This document shows, piece by piece, positions 12,291 to 23,029 of a stretch of 64,000 nt of DNA; the first letter of the stretch is position 1; each line of letters begins with the position of its first letter. A program made the position numbers and the translations under genes. The DNA comes from Desmodus rotundus (taxonomy: Eukaryota; Chordata; Mammalia; Chiroptera; Phyllostomidae). Where the stretch lies: contig NC_071392.1 of the NCBI RefSeq assembly GCF_022682495.2, positions 54,151,459-54,215,458 on the forward strand, written 5' to 3'. The notes under the pieces were generated by a model, which saw only the letters and a list, made by a program, of their open reading frames with translations, was not told the DNA's origin and ran no database searches.

Positions 12291-13430
12291 AATTGACTCA
12301 GGTGTGGGTGCCAAAACCACTGGGAGAAATATTTGGGGGAACAGGATATCCACAAGATCTCACAGTATCACCCCCACATGTTACTCAGCAATTGTGAAGG
12401 GAAGGAGGACCCTTTACAACAGAGAAATCTGACACCCACCACCTCGACCAAAGGCTCAACCCTGACGTCCTGATGACAAAGAGCAGACATTACAAGTTCC
12501 CCTCTGTGTGATGGCCTGGGAAGAGCCCCCTTCTCCAGAGATCCTGGCAACAATGTTTGGCCTCAATCTATCTGGAAACAGTAACACTCATCCTGTGGGT
12601 CGTCTGACAGGCCAGCGGGCCCAGCTGCCATCTGACCACACCTGGGTGGTCGACAGACACACTTTGCTTTGAGCTCTGCTTCATGCCAGGCCCTGTGCTG
12701 GCACCACCAATGTGCAGAGGAAACCATGGCCTTCAAGGATGGAGACAATACTTAGGAGTCTGTGTCCTTGGGGTCTCAGGTGTTTTGACAATCTCCAAAT
12801 CATTTCCAGATTATTGCAACTTCTCCACCAAACTGGTAAAGAAAAAATACACCTATTTGTTGTTTTCTTCTCCTGGAAAAACCAGATGGGTCAGTTTCAA
12901 AAGAGTCTGCCTTCAGCAAGGTGCACTCAGGAGCAATCTGTGGACTCTTGATTGTCCCATCAAGTGAAATGGCCCGGGTCATTGGGACTCTTACTGTCGC
13001 AGATGCCATCAGGACCCCTGGCTGCAACATCAAAGGGCATCTCTCTGGAAGAATCAGCCCAGCACCCACTAGACAAGGAGCTTCATCAGCATGCCAAAGT
13101 CCCCCCTGCATTGCAGCTGCCACTGAGAAAGCTGACTTGGCCCCAAAGGGGGCCAGCAGCTTCAGAACCAGCGAGAATGCTATGGGGACTCAGGTCTGGG
13201 CTGCAGCTTTCTGTTGTCCTTGACATGAGGCCCAGCTCACTCAGGTATCCTCCTGACCCATAGCCACTAGAGTGTGCTCCGGGCTGGGCACTTTCATCTT
13301 CACCTGGGGTTCTTTTCAGTCATGGGGTCCAAGGAGGAGCACTTCTGTTGGGGAATGCACAGCTGCAGCAAGATCATCTAGGCATCCTCAAGGAACAAAA
13401 GCCCTCTTATAATAGTGTTAATCTCGTTAC
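12291..13430. other. Unidentified GC-richer block between L1 5'-UTR parts
   Basis: About 1.1 kb clearly less AT-rich than its surroundings, lying between pyrimidine-rich L1 5'-UTR-like sequence and the ORF1-proximal 5' UTR of L1-A. Overlapping open frames of 60-107 codons occur on both strands, none with a recognised domain. The texture resembles a spliced mRNA or a retroviral internal segment. I could not identify it or demonstrate target-site duplications. The strings 'cttataatcgt' (about 12246) and 'cttataatagt' (about 13406) are similar but too weak to count. Confidence 0.35.
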
Positions 13431-13830
13431 ACCCTTATTAATACTGGTTCATTTGCTGTTGATAGTGGGATTGTGGGGGGGTTATATTTTTGGGTGGGGG
13501 TTTGTTTCCCGGGATTTGTGGTTTTGTTCTGGCAGCACCTGCACAACAACACACAAGATGTGGTGGGCACAGTGACCCACAGTCAACCATCTGGAGGGAA
13601 GGACACACCAAAGAAAACCCAACAACAATCAAAACCTAATTACATCCAGAGAACCAGCATAAAAGCATAAAGGACATCCCAAGAGCATCAAGATCAGGTG
13701 ATCAAGGAGATTGCACCACTGTATCTCACAGGCCTACTGCCATAAAAGTCCACACCACAAAGTCACAAAGTCAAAACACATCAATTTAAGAAGCAGAAGC
13801 AAAAGCAAACAAGAAGACTCACACAAATAA

Positions 13831-15056
13831 TGAGAAGACAAAGAAACAACCCCCAATCAAAAGGAGAGGAGGAATCCTCAGAAAGAATGTTAAATGAAAT
13901 AGAGGCAAGTCAACTGTCAGATACTGAGTTGTAACCAACAGTTACAAGGAAGCTAAATGAGCTCAGTGTGAATTACCAAAAACTACAGGGAAAATATGAG
14001 GAACTTACTGAAAACTATATCAGCATCAAAAAGGACATAGAAACAATCAACAAGGGCCAAGAAGAAATGAAGAATTCAATTTCTGAATTAAAGAACACAG
14101 TAGAAGGAATCAAAAGCAGGCTCAGTGAAGCAGAGGATCGAATCAGTGAGCTGGAGGACAAAGTAGAAAAAACTCCCAGAAAGAGCAAGAAAAGGAAAAA
14201 AGACTCAAAAAGAATGAAGAGTGGTTAAGGGAAATGCAGGACAACATGAAATGGAATTATATCCATATAATAGGGATACCAGAAGGAGAAGAAGAGGATC
14301 AAGGGATAGAAAACTTCTTTGAAAAAGTAATAGTGGAGGGGAAGGGAAAATTATGGGGGAAAAGGTACAGGGAAGAAGAAGCATAATTGGTAGGCATAAA
14401 ATAGATGAGGAGAGATAAAAAATGGTACAGGAACAGAGGACTCAATGAAGTTATAAGTACAAACCATGGACATAAACTAAAGGGAGAGGGAATGTTGGAG
14501 GGTTAGGAGGGCAGGGTGGAGGGGTGATAAAAGGAGAAAAATTGGGAAAACATTAATAGCATAATCAATAAAAATACTTAAAAAATAAAATAAATAAATC
14601 TTAACCATTCTATGAAAAAAAAAAAAAGAAAAAGTAATAGTGGAAACCTTCCCTGATTTGATGAGAGAAAAAGATGCATACACAAGTCCAGGAACTAAAG
14701 AGGTTCCCAATCAAGAGGAACCCAAAGAGGCAAGACACGCCCTAATTAAAATGGCAAAATTTAAACTCAAAGAGATCATCTAAAAGGCAGCAAGGGACAA
14801 ACAGGAAGTAACATATAAGGGAGGCCTGATATAGCTAGCATATGACTTCTCAAAAGAAACATTACAAGTCAGAAGGGAATGGCAAGAAATTTTCCAAGTA
14901 AAGAAAAGCTAAGGTCTGCAACTAAGACTACTTTATCCAGCAAGGCTCTCAACGAAAATGGAAGGAGAAATAAGGAGCTTCCCAGACAAAAGAAGGTTAA
15001 AAGAGTACACCTCCACCAAACCAGTATTGCAAGATATTCTAAAGGAACTGCTTTAA
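13831..15056 (+). pseudogene. L1-A ORF1 (RNA-binding protein), broken
   Basis: L1 ORF1p is a trimeric coiled-coil RNA chaperone that coats L1 RNA. The start atgagaagacaaag matches ORF1 starts of the other copies. The heptad-rich middle ('ISELKNTVEGIKSRL', 'EDRISELEDKVEK') is readable at about 14080-14175. The end is 'aaggaactgctttaa' with the stop at 15054-15056. In-frame stops occur soon after the start (about 13935) and in the RRM part, and a 290-bp retroelement interrupts the RRM. After the insertion the frame resumes with sequence matching the C-terminal domain ('aagaaattttccaagta', 'ctttatccagcaaggctctc'). Confidence 0.9.
14338..14627 (+). mobile_element. Nested 3'-UTR-only half-L1 insertion
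   Basis: The insert is flanked by a perfect 17-bp target-site duplication, gaaaaagtaatagtgga, at 14321-14337 and 14628-14644. Its body matches the 3' UTR of the ORF1-only element at 30211-32185: 'aaaaggtacagg', 'aagcataattggtaggc', 'agttataagtac..accatggacat' and 'aatagcataatcaataaa'. After the first A-rich tail there are 14 unrelated bases, ttaaccattctatg (14601-14614), and then a second run of 13 A. This is the signature of a short 3' transduction. Confidence 0.92.
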
Positions 15057-15102
15057 AAAGAGGAACAAAAAAAGTGAGAGAGAAAGGAACAAAGGGAGTA
15101 AA

Positions 15103-16510
15103 ATGGCAATGAATAAGTACCTATACATAATAACCTTAAATGTAAATGGCTTAAATACTATAATCAAAAGACATAGGATAGCTGGATGGATAAGAAAACA
15201 TGACCCACACACATGCTGCCTACAAGAGGTCCACCTAAGAACAAAAGACCTACACAGACTAAAAGTGAAGGGTTGGGAAAAAAATATTCCAAGCAAATAG
15301 ACAGGAAAAAAAGCCGGGATAGCAATACTTGTATCAGACAAAATAAACTTCAAAACACAGGTGATAAAAAGAGACCCAGAAGGACATTTTGTAATCCTGA
15401 AGGTGAGAATCCACCAGGGAGACATAAACATTATAAACATCCATGCACCCAACATAGGAGCACCAAAACACATAAAGAAAAGCTTGGAGGACTTCAAGAA
15501 AGATAGAGATAGCAACACTATTATAGTAGAGGATTATAACACCCCACTGTCAAAAGTGGATACGTTTTCCTGACAAAATATCAACAAGGATATTGCAGCA
15601 TTGAAGAATGCCTTAGATCATGGACATAACTGATGATATACATATAACCTTTCACCCAAAGACGCAAAATACACATTCTTTTCAAATGCGCATGGAATAT
15701 TCTCAAAGATAGACCACATGATAGGACACAAAAGAAGCCTCAACAAATTCAAGAAAATTGAAATCATACCAAGCATCTTATCAGCTTACAAGGGCTTGAA
15801 ACTAGAAATCAACCTCAAGGAAAAAGCTAAAAATCCCTCAAACTCATGGAGATTGAATAGCATGCTATTAAACAATGAATGGGTTATGAATGGGATCAAG
15901 GAAGAAATCAAGAAGGTTCTAGAAACAAATGAAAATGAACTTAAAACAGACGAAAACATATGGGACACAGCAAAGGCAGTCCTAAGAGGGAAGTTCATAT
16001 CGATACAGGTCTACATAAAGAAGATAGAAACATTTCAAATAAACAATCTAACCCTACATCTACAAGAACTGGAGGAACAACAAAAAACAAAGTCCAGAGT
16101 TAGTAGAAGGAAGGAAATAACCAAGATCAGAGCAGAATTAAAGGACATAGAGACCAAAAGAACAAATCTAAGGATCAATAAATCCAGGAGCTGGTTTTTG
16201 GAAAAGATAAACAGACTCAACAAGCCTTTAAGCAGACTCATCAAGAAAAAACAGAGAAAATACCCATAAAACAAAGTCAGAAATGGAAGAGGATGACAAC
16301 TGATGCCACAGAAATACAAAGGATTGTAAGAAATTACTATGAAGAACTGTATGCCAAGAAATTTGAAAACCTAGGTGAAATGGACAATTTTCTAGAAAAG
16401 CATAATCTTCTGAAACTTAATGAAGAAGAAGAAAGAAGCCTGAACAGACCAATAATAGCTGGTGAAATTGAAGCAGTAATCAAAAATTTCCAGCCACACA
16501 AAAGACCTGG
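15103..16510 (+). pseudogene. L1-A ORF2 (endonuclease to start of RT), truncated
   Basis: ORF2p supplies endonuclease and reverse transcriptase for target-primed reverse transcription. The frame opens at 15103 with 'ITLNVNGLNT', the conserved N-terminal endonuclease strand. Further endonuclease motifs follow in shifted frames ('LQEVHLRTKDLHRL', 'MIGHKRSLNKF'), then a 183-codon open segment at 15718-16269. The sequence stops at 'AVIKNFQPHKRPG', corresponding to the start of the RT domain. Several frameshifts precede the break. Confidence 0.9.
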
Positions 16511-17344
16511 TGCAGGACTAGGGGAGACTGCATTCCCCGGAAAAACTCAACCCAGTAGGGGCTGAACTACCCCATAGCAGCACCCAGACCCCCTAGCATC
16601 TAAGACAGCAAAGAGCAACAAGGGATAGTGTGAGTTGCCCCTAATTGGTGCAACTCAAGGACAGCACAACTGGCAAACTAAAGGCCTAGGGGGGAGCAGA
16701 AGGACCCTGAGGAACTGGACTGCAAGCTGAACAACAGAGAAGAGTGTGGCTCAGGAAGGGAGAAAAGTGAAGCCAATCCTTCCAACCACCCCCTCCTGTT
16801 CCACAGACAGGAAGACCAGCAGAACTAACCTGACTGGTTTAAAGCCAGCAGAAGACTTTTTCTTTTTTCCTTTCCTCCTTTCCCCCTGAATTCCTTCTTC
16901 CTTTCTGTCCTTCTTTCTTTTTTTTATTCCTTCTTCCTTCCATCCTTTACCTTTTTTATTCCTTCTTCCTGCCTTCTTTTATTTATTCTTTTGTTTTAAC
17001 TTTTGTTAAAATTCCTTCTTATATTGCCTCCGAACTTTCTTGATTCCTTCTTCCTTCTTTCCTTTCCTTTTCTATTCCCTTTTTCCCTCCTTCTCTTCAT
17101 TTTTTTGTCCCCCCTTCCTCTTTTTCCCACAGGTGAGACCAGAAAACATGGAGTGCAGAAAACACCAGAGTTAGACCGTGTTAACCCATAAACGTCAGCT
17201 CAAGACCAGTGAGCACAGGAGATTAAGGAGCTGACAACACTGAATCCCATTGGCATTCAAACATAGAAGTTCATACCATAAACCCAGGGAGTCAGAACAG
17301 ATCAATTTAAGAAGCAGAGGCTAACAAGAAGAGTCTCACAAACA
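16511..17344 (+). promoter_or_regulatory. L1-B 5' UTR with polypyrimidine tract
   Basis: A GC-richer part (16511-16855) aligns piece by piece with the L1-C 5' UTR ('ccccggaaaaactcaa', 'cagcaaagagcaacaaggga', 'ccctaattggtgcaactcaa', 'gctcaggaagggagaaaa'). It is followed by a T/C tract at 16856-17131 of repeated 'ttccttctt' units, then a short leader before ORF1. In intact L1 the 5' UTR holds the internal polymerase II promoter. Here its 5'-most part, where transcription would start, is missing. Confidence 0.75.
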
Positions 17345-18268
17345 ATGGGAAAACAAAGAAAAAACCCCAAATGAAAGGAAAGGAGGAAGCCTCAGAAAGA
17401 ATGCTAAATGAAATAGAGGCAAGTCAACGATCAGATACTGAGTTCAAAGCAGTGGTTATCTGGAAGCTCACTGACCTCAGACAGAACCACAAGAAACTAC
17501 AGGGAAACTACAATGAACTCACTGCAAAATACACCAACATGAAAAAGGAAATAGAAACTATCAACAAGGGCCAAGAGGAAATGAAGAATACAATTTCTGA
17601 ACTGAAGAACAGAGTAGAAGGAACGAAAAGCAGACTAGATGAAGCAGAGGATCAGATCAGCGAGCTGGAGGATAAAGTAGAAAAAAACATCCAGAAAGAG
17701 CCAGAAAAGAAAAAGAGGTTCAGAAAGAATGAAGAGGCAATAAGGGATATGCAGGACAACATGAAACGTAACAATATTCGTATAATAGGAATACCAGAAG
17801 GAGAAGAAAAAGAGCAAGGGATACAAAAACCTGTTTGAAAAAGTAATGATGGAAATATTCCCTAATTTGATGAGAGAAAAAGTCACACAAATTCAGGAAA
17901 CACAGAGGGTACCAAGACAAGAGGAACCCAAAGAGGCCCACTGCAAAACACATCATAATTAAAATAGCAAAATTCCAAGACAAAGAGAGGATCTTAAAGG
18001 CAGCAAGGGAGAAAAAGGAAGTAACATTCAAGGGAGACCGAATAAGGCTAGCAACTGATGTCGCAAGGAAATGCTCAAAGCCAGAAGAGAATGGCAAAAA
18101 ATATTCCAAGTAATGGGAAGCAGAGGCCTGCAACCAAGACTACTTTACCCAGTAAGGCTCTCAATCAAGATAGAAAGCCAAATAAAGAGCTTCCCAGATA
18201 AAATAAGTATAAAAGAATACACCTTTGCCAAACCAGATCTGCAAGAGATGCTAAAGGGACTGCTTTAA
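17345..18268 (+). pseudogene. L1-B ORF1, frameshifted
   Basis: The start codon at 17345 is followed by an early frameshift. The correct frame is open from 17371 ('MKGKEEASERML') through the coiled coil ('ISELKNRVEGTKSRLDEAED') to 17838. There a one-base insertion in an A run ('gatacaaaaacctg') shifts it just after the RRM motif 'NNIRIIGIPEGEE'. C-terminal-domain sequence continues in other frames to the conserved ending 'ctgctttaa' (18266-18268). Confidence 0.92.
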
Positions 18269-18320
18269 GGAAAGGAAGGAAAAGAGAAAGAGAGAGGAAC
18301 ACAGGCAGGAAAAAATTGCA

Positions 18321-21300
18321 ATGAATAATACCTATCGATAATAACCTTAAACGTAAATGGATTAAATGCTCCAATCAAAAGACATAGAATAACTGAATGG
18401 AAAAGAAAACATGACCCACACATATGCTACCTACAAGAGACCCACTTCAGGACAAAAGACCTATACAGACTGAAACTGAAGGACTGGAAACAAATCTTCC
18501 AAGCAAACAGACAGGAAAAAAAAAGCAGGGGTAGCAATACTCATATCTGACAAAATAGACTTCCAAAGAAGGGCCATAAAGAGAGACCCAGAAGGTCACT
18601 TCATAATACTCACAGGAAGAATCCACCAAGAAGACATAAACATTGTAAACATATATGCACTCAACATAGGAGCACCCAAATACATAAAGAAAATCTTGGA
18701 GGACTTCAAGAAAGATATTGACAGCAACACAATTATAGTAGGGGATATTAACACCCCAGTGTCAAAAATGGACAGGTCTTCCAAACAAAATATCAACAAG
18801 GATATTGTGTCACTTAACAATACCCTAAGGAAATGGACTTAACTGATATATACAGAGCTTTTCATCCCAAAGAAGCAAAATACATATTCTTTTCAAGTGT
18901 ACATGGAACTTTTTCAAAGATAGACCACATGATAGGACATAAAGCAAGCCTCAACAAATTCAGGAAAATTGAAATCATATCAAGCATTTTCTCTGACCAC
19001 AAGGGACCGAAACTAGAAACCAACCCCAAAGGAAAAAACCCCAAATACTCAAAATCATGGAGACTGAATAGCATGCTATTAAACAATGAATGGGTGAAGA
19101 ATGAGATTAGGCAAGAAATCAAAAACTTTCTGGAAACAAATGAAAATGAACTCAAAACAACCCAACACCTATGGGACACAGCAAAGGCAGTCCTGAGAGG
19201 GAAGTTCATAGCAATACAGCCCTACCTTAAAAAGATAGAAACATTTCAAACAAACAACCTAACCCTATGCCTACAAGAACTGGAGGAACAACAACAAAGA
19301 CAGCCCAGAGCAAGCAGAAGGAAGGAAATAACCAAGATCAGAACAGAACTCAATGACATAGAGACTAAAAGCACAATTGTAAGGATCAATGAATCCAGGA
19401 GCTGGTTCTTTGAAAAGATAAACAAAATCAACAATCCTTTAGGTAGGCTCATCAAGAAAAAAAGAGAGAGGATCTAAATAAACAAAATTAGAAATGAAAG
19501 AGGAGAGCTTATCACTGATACCATAGAAATAAAAAGGATTGTAAGAAATTACTACGAAGAACTGTATGCCAAGAAATTTGAGAACCTAGGTGAAATGGAA
19601 ACATTTTAGAAAATATAATCTTCCAAAATTGAATGAAGAAGCAGAAAACCTGAACAGACCAATAAGAGCTGATGAAATTGAAGCAGTCATCAAAAAACTC
19701 CCAACACACAAAAGCCCTGGACCAGATGGTTTCACAGGAGAATTCTACAAAGCATTTAAGGAAGAGCTAAACCCTATCCTTCACAGACTATTTGAAAAAA
19801 ATCCAAAGTGATGGAAGACTCCCAAACTCTTTTTATGAAGCCAGCATCATCCTAATCCCAAAACCAGATAAAGACACAACGAAGAAAGACAACTTGAGGC
19901 CAATATCGCTGATGAACATCGATTCTAAAATTCTCAACAAAATATTGGCAAACCGCATTCAGCAATATTTCAAAAAGATCATACACCATGACCAAGTGGG
20001 ATTCATCCCAGGGATGCAAGGATGGCACAATATTCACAAGTAAATAAACATAATACATCACATCAACAACAGCAAAGACAAAAATCACATGATCATATCA
20101 ATAGATGCAGAAAAAGCATTCGATAAGATACAGCACCCATTTCTGATAAAAACACTCAGCGAAGTGGGAATAGAGGGAGCATTCCTCAACATAATAAAGG
20201 CCATATATGAGAGACCTACAGCCAACATCATACTCAATGCACAAAAACTTAGAGCTTTCCCACTAAGATCAGGAAGAGGACAAGCATGCCCTCTCTAACC
20301 ACTGCTATTCAACATAGTATTGGAAGTCCGAGCCACAGCAATCAGACAAGAAAAAGAAATAAAAAGCATCCAAATTAGAAAGGAGGAAATGAAACTGTCA
20401 CTGTTTGCAGATGACATGATAGTGTACATGGAAAATTCTATAGACTCCACCAAAAAGATACTTGACCTAATAAATGAATTTGGCAAAATAGCTGGATACA
20501 AAATCATTATTCAGAAATCAAAGGCATTCCTCTATACTGACAATGAAACAGCAGAAACAGAAATCAGGAAAAAAAATCCCATTTGACAGAGCAACATGAA
20601 AAATAAAGTACTTAGGAATAAACCTGACCAAGGAAATAAAAGACGTGTACTCAGAAAACTACACAACATTGAAGAAATACATTAAGTAAGACACATGCAA
20701 ATGGAAGCATGTACCATGCTCATGAATTGGAAGAATTAACATCATCAAAATGGCCATACTACCCAAAGCAATTTATAGATTCAATGCAATCCCTATTAGA
20801 GTACCCATGACATATTTCACAGATATAGAACAAACATTTCAGAAATTCATATGGAACCATATACGACCCCGAATAGCTGGAGCAATTTTGAGAAAGAAAA
20901 ACAAAGCAGGAGGCATCACAATACCTGATATGCAACTGTATTACAAGGCCACTGTAATCAAAACAGCCTGGTACTGGCTTAAAAACAGGCACATAGACCA
21001 ATGGAACAGAACAGCGAGCCCAGAAATAAACTCAAGTCTTTATGGTCAATTAGTATTTTACAAAGGAGGCAGTAGCATAAAATGGAGTAAAAAATGGAGC
21101 CTGTTCAACCAATGGTGTTGGGAGATATGGACAGCTATGTGGAAAAAAAATGAAACTCGATCACCACCTTATGCCATATACCAAAATAAATTCAAGGTGG
21201 ATAAAAGACTTAAATATAAGTTGTAACACCATAAAGTTCCCAGAAGAAAACTTTGGCAGGAAAATCTCAGACATTCCACACAGCAACGTCCTCACAGACA

Positions 21301-22136
21301 CACCCCCTAAATCAAGGGACATAAAGGAAAGAATAAACAAATGGGACCTCATCAAAATAGAAAGCTTCTGCATGGCTAAAGAAAACAACATTAAAATACA
21401 AAGAGAACCAACAGTATGGGGAAACATATTTGTCAATGATACCTCAGACAGGGGCCTGATCTCCAAAACATATAAAGAACTCACACGACTCCAATCCAAG
21501 AAGACAAACAACCCAATTAAAAAATGGGTCAAGTACTTGAACAGACACTTCTCTAAGGAAGACATACAGAGGGCCCAGAGACATATGAAAAGATGCTCAG
21601 CATCACTAGCCATCAGAGAGATGCAAATTAAAACCACAATGAGGTACCATCTCACACCAGTCAGAGTGGCCAACATAAATAAATCAACAAACAAGTGTTG
21701 GAATGGATGTGGAGAAAAGGGAACCCTAGTGCACTGTTGGTGGGAATGCAGACTGGTGAGGCCACTGTGGAAAACAATATGGAATTTCCTCAGAAAATTA
21801 GAAATGGAACTGCTTTTTGACCCAGCATTTCTGCTGCTGGTATTATACCCTAAGAACCCTTGAAACACCAATCCAAAAGACCTATGCATCCCAATGTTTA
21901 TAGCAGCACAATTTACAATAGCCAAGTGCTAAAAGCCACCTAAGTGCCCATCAGCAAATGAGTGGATCAAAAAACTGTGGTATATTTACAAAATGGAATT
22001 CTACTCAGCAGAGAGAAAGAAGGAGTTTATACCCTTTGCTGCAGCATGGATGGAATTGGAGAGCATTACCCTAAGTGAAATAAGCCAGTTGGTGAAGGAC
22101 AAATTCCATATGATCTCACCTTTAACTGGAACATAA
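18321..22136 (+). pseudogene. L1-B ORF2 (EN-RT-Cys), multiply frameshifted
   Basis: The first expected ATG reads 'attgca', so the start is displaced to 18321 and the frame breaks at once. Endonuclease sequence follows, then a 214-codon open run (18833-19477). RT motifs follow ('[12 protein letters not shown]' near 19720, 'FADDMIVY' near 20404). The C-terminal cysteine motif '[18 protein letters not shown]' is at about 21695-21750. The natural end is 'LTGT' plus stop at 22134-22136. Total length is about 1,270 codons, the normal size for mammalian ORF2, but at least six indels disrupt it. Confidence 0.92.
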
Positions 22137-22389
22137 TCAATGAAAGAAAAAAACGAACAAAATATAACCAGAGACATTGAAGTTAAGAATAATCTAACAA
22201 TAGCCGGGGGGAGTAGGGAGAGGACAGTGAGTAGAGGGGATTACAGTAACTATTATGAAGGACACATGGACAAAATCAAGGGGGAGGGTGGAGGTGGGGG
22301 AGGGAGGTGGGTTCAGCTGGGCTGGGGTGGAAGGATGGGGAGTAAAGGCATACAACTCTAATTTAATAACAATAAAAATTTTAAAAATA
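22137..22389 (+). other. L1-B 3' UTR with G-rich tract
   Basis: After the ORF2 stop come 'aatataaccagagacattga' and then a G-rich run at about 22278-22340 with many GGG/GGGG blocks. It ends 'aataacaataaaaatttt'. Such polypurine, quadruplex-capable tracts are a known feature of mammalian L1 3' UTRs. The same module is seen at 28481-28620, 55556-55680 and, on the minus strand, 33650-33770. Confidence 0.85.
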
Positions 22390-22980
22390 GAATGTGTATT
22401 TTGGTTCTTTTGGATGTAATTCTCCCTATATATCAGTTAAATCCATTTGATCTAGGGCATTGTTCGGTGCCACAATATCTTTGTTGATATTTTGTTTGGC
22501 AGATCTGTCCATTTTTGACATGGGGTGTGAAAATCTCCTAGTATAATAGTGTTGTCAAAATCTTTTTTGAAGTCCTCCATGATTTTCTTTATGTACTTGG
22601 GTGCTTGCTGTTTGGCGAATATATATTTACAATGGTTATCTCTTCTTGATGGATTCTTCCCTTGATTATTATGTAGTGACCTTCTGGTTCTCTTTTTATG
22701 GCTTTTTTTTTTTTTTTTTTTTTGAAGTCTATTTTGTGAGATATAGGAATTCCCGGCGTGGCTTTTTTTTTTTTCCCCCCTATCCATTTGCGCTGAAAAT
22801 TTTTTTCCAGCCCTTCACTTTCAGTCTGTGGAGGTCTTCTGTCCTGAGGTGGGTCTCTTGTAGGCAGAATATATGTGGGTCATTTTTTCTTATCCATTCA
22901 GGTATTCTGTGTCTTTTGAGTGGGGTATTTAATCCATTTACTTTTAAGGTTATTACTGATAGGTACTTATTCTGTTCCAT
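22390..22980 (-). pseudogene. L1-C ORF2, endonuclease N-terminus only
   Basis: Translation from the ATG at 22980 gives the endonuclease start ('VITLKVNGLNTPLKRHRI', 'CLQETHLRTEDLHRLKVKGW'). The frame is then broken by expanded T runs (A runs on the coding strand) near 22704-22724 and 22765-22776. Later endonuclease sequence ('IILGDFHTPCQKW') is in another frame. The copy is cut at the position of 'MDLTDI..HPKE', about a fifth of the way through ORF2. Confidence 0.9.
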
Positions 22981-23029
22981 TTTTTAATACCTGTCTTCCT
23001 CTGTTTTTCACTTTTTTTTTTCTTGTTCT

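Larger units (their letters stand above)
13440..16510 (+). mobile_element. L1-A: degraded LINE-1, lacks its 3' half
   Basis: A plus-strand L1 with ORF1-proximal 5' UTR (13440-13830, alignable to L1-C and L1-G from about 13510), ORF1 (from 13831) and ORF2 from 15103 up to the reverse-transcriptase region. It ends abruptly at 16510, where L1-B 5'-UTR sequence begins ('acctgg' joined to 'tgcagg'). The rest of ORF2 and the 3' UTR are absent from the window. Many stops and frameshifts make it non-functional. ORF1 carries a nested insertion at 14338-14627. Confidence 0.9.
16511..22389 (+). mobile_element. L1-B: nearly complete LINE-1 (~5.9 kb)
   Basis: This copy has a 5' UTR (16511-17344), ORF1 (17345-18268), ORF2 (18321-22136) and a G-rich 3' UTR ending in an A-rich tail (22137-22389). 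Compared with L1-C, the first 1.5 kb or so of 5' UTR is missing: the sequence starts at the point matching 'ctgcaggactcaggg' in L1-C. No target-site duplication is found. The left flank is L1-A ORF2 (+) and the right flank is L1-C ORF2 (-), so the original insertion site has been rearranged. Both ORFs carry frameshifts, so it is inactive. Confidence 0.92.

Noticed and set aside
12246..13415. 'cttataatcgt' and 'cttataatagt' as a target-site duplication for the unidentified block
   Set aside because: Only about 11 bp with a mismatch in low-complexity AT sequence, and the block edges do not coincide with them.
21161..21925. 254-codon minus-strand frame, the longest open frame between 15 and 30 kb
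   Set aside because: Antisense shadow of the L1-B ORF2 C-terminus; the same frame recurs opposite L1-D (34058-34615) and in the inverted arm of L1-F.
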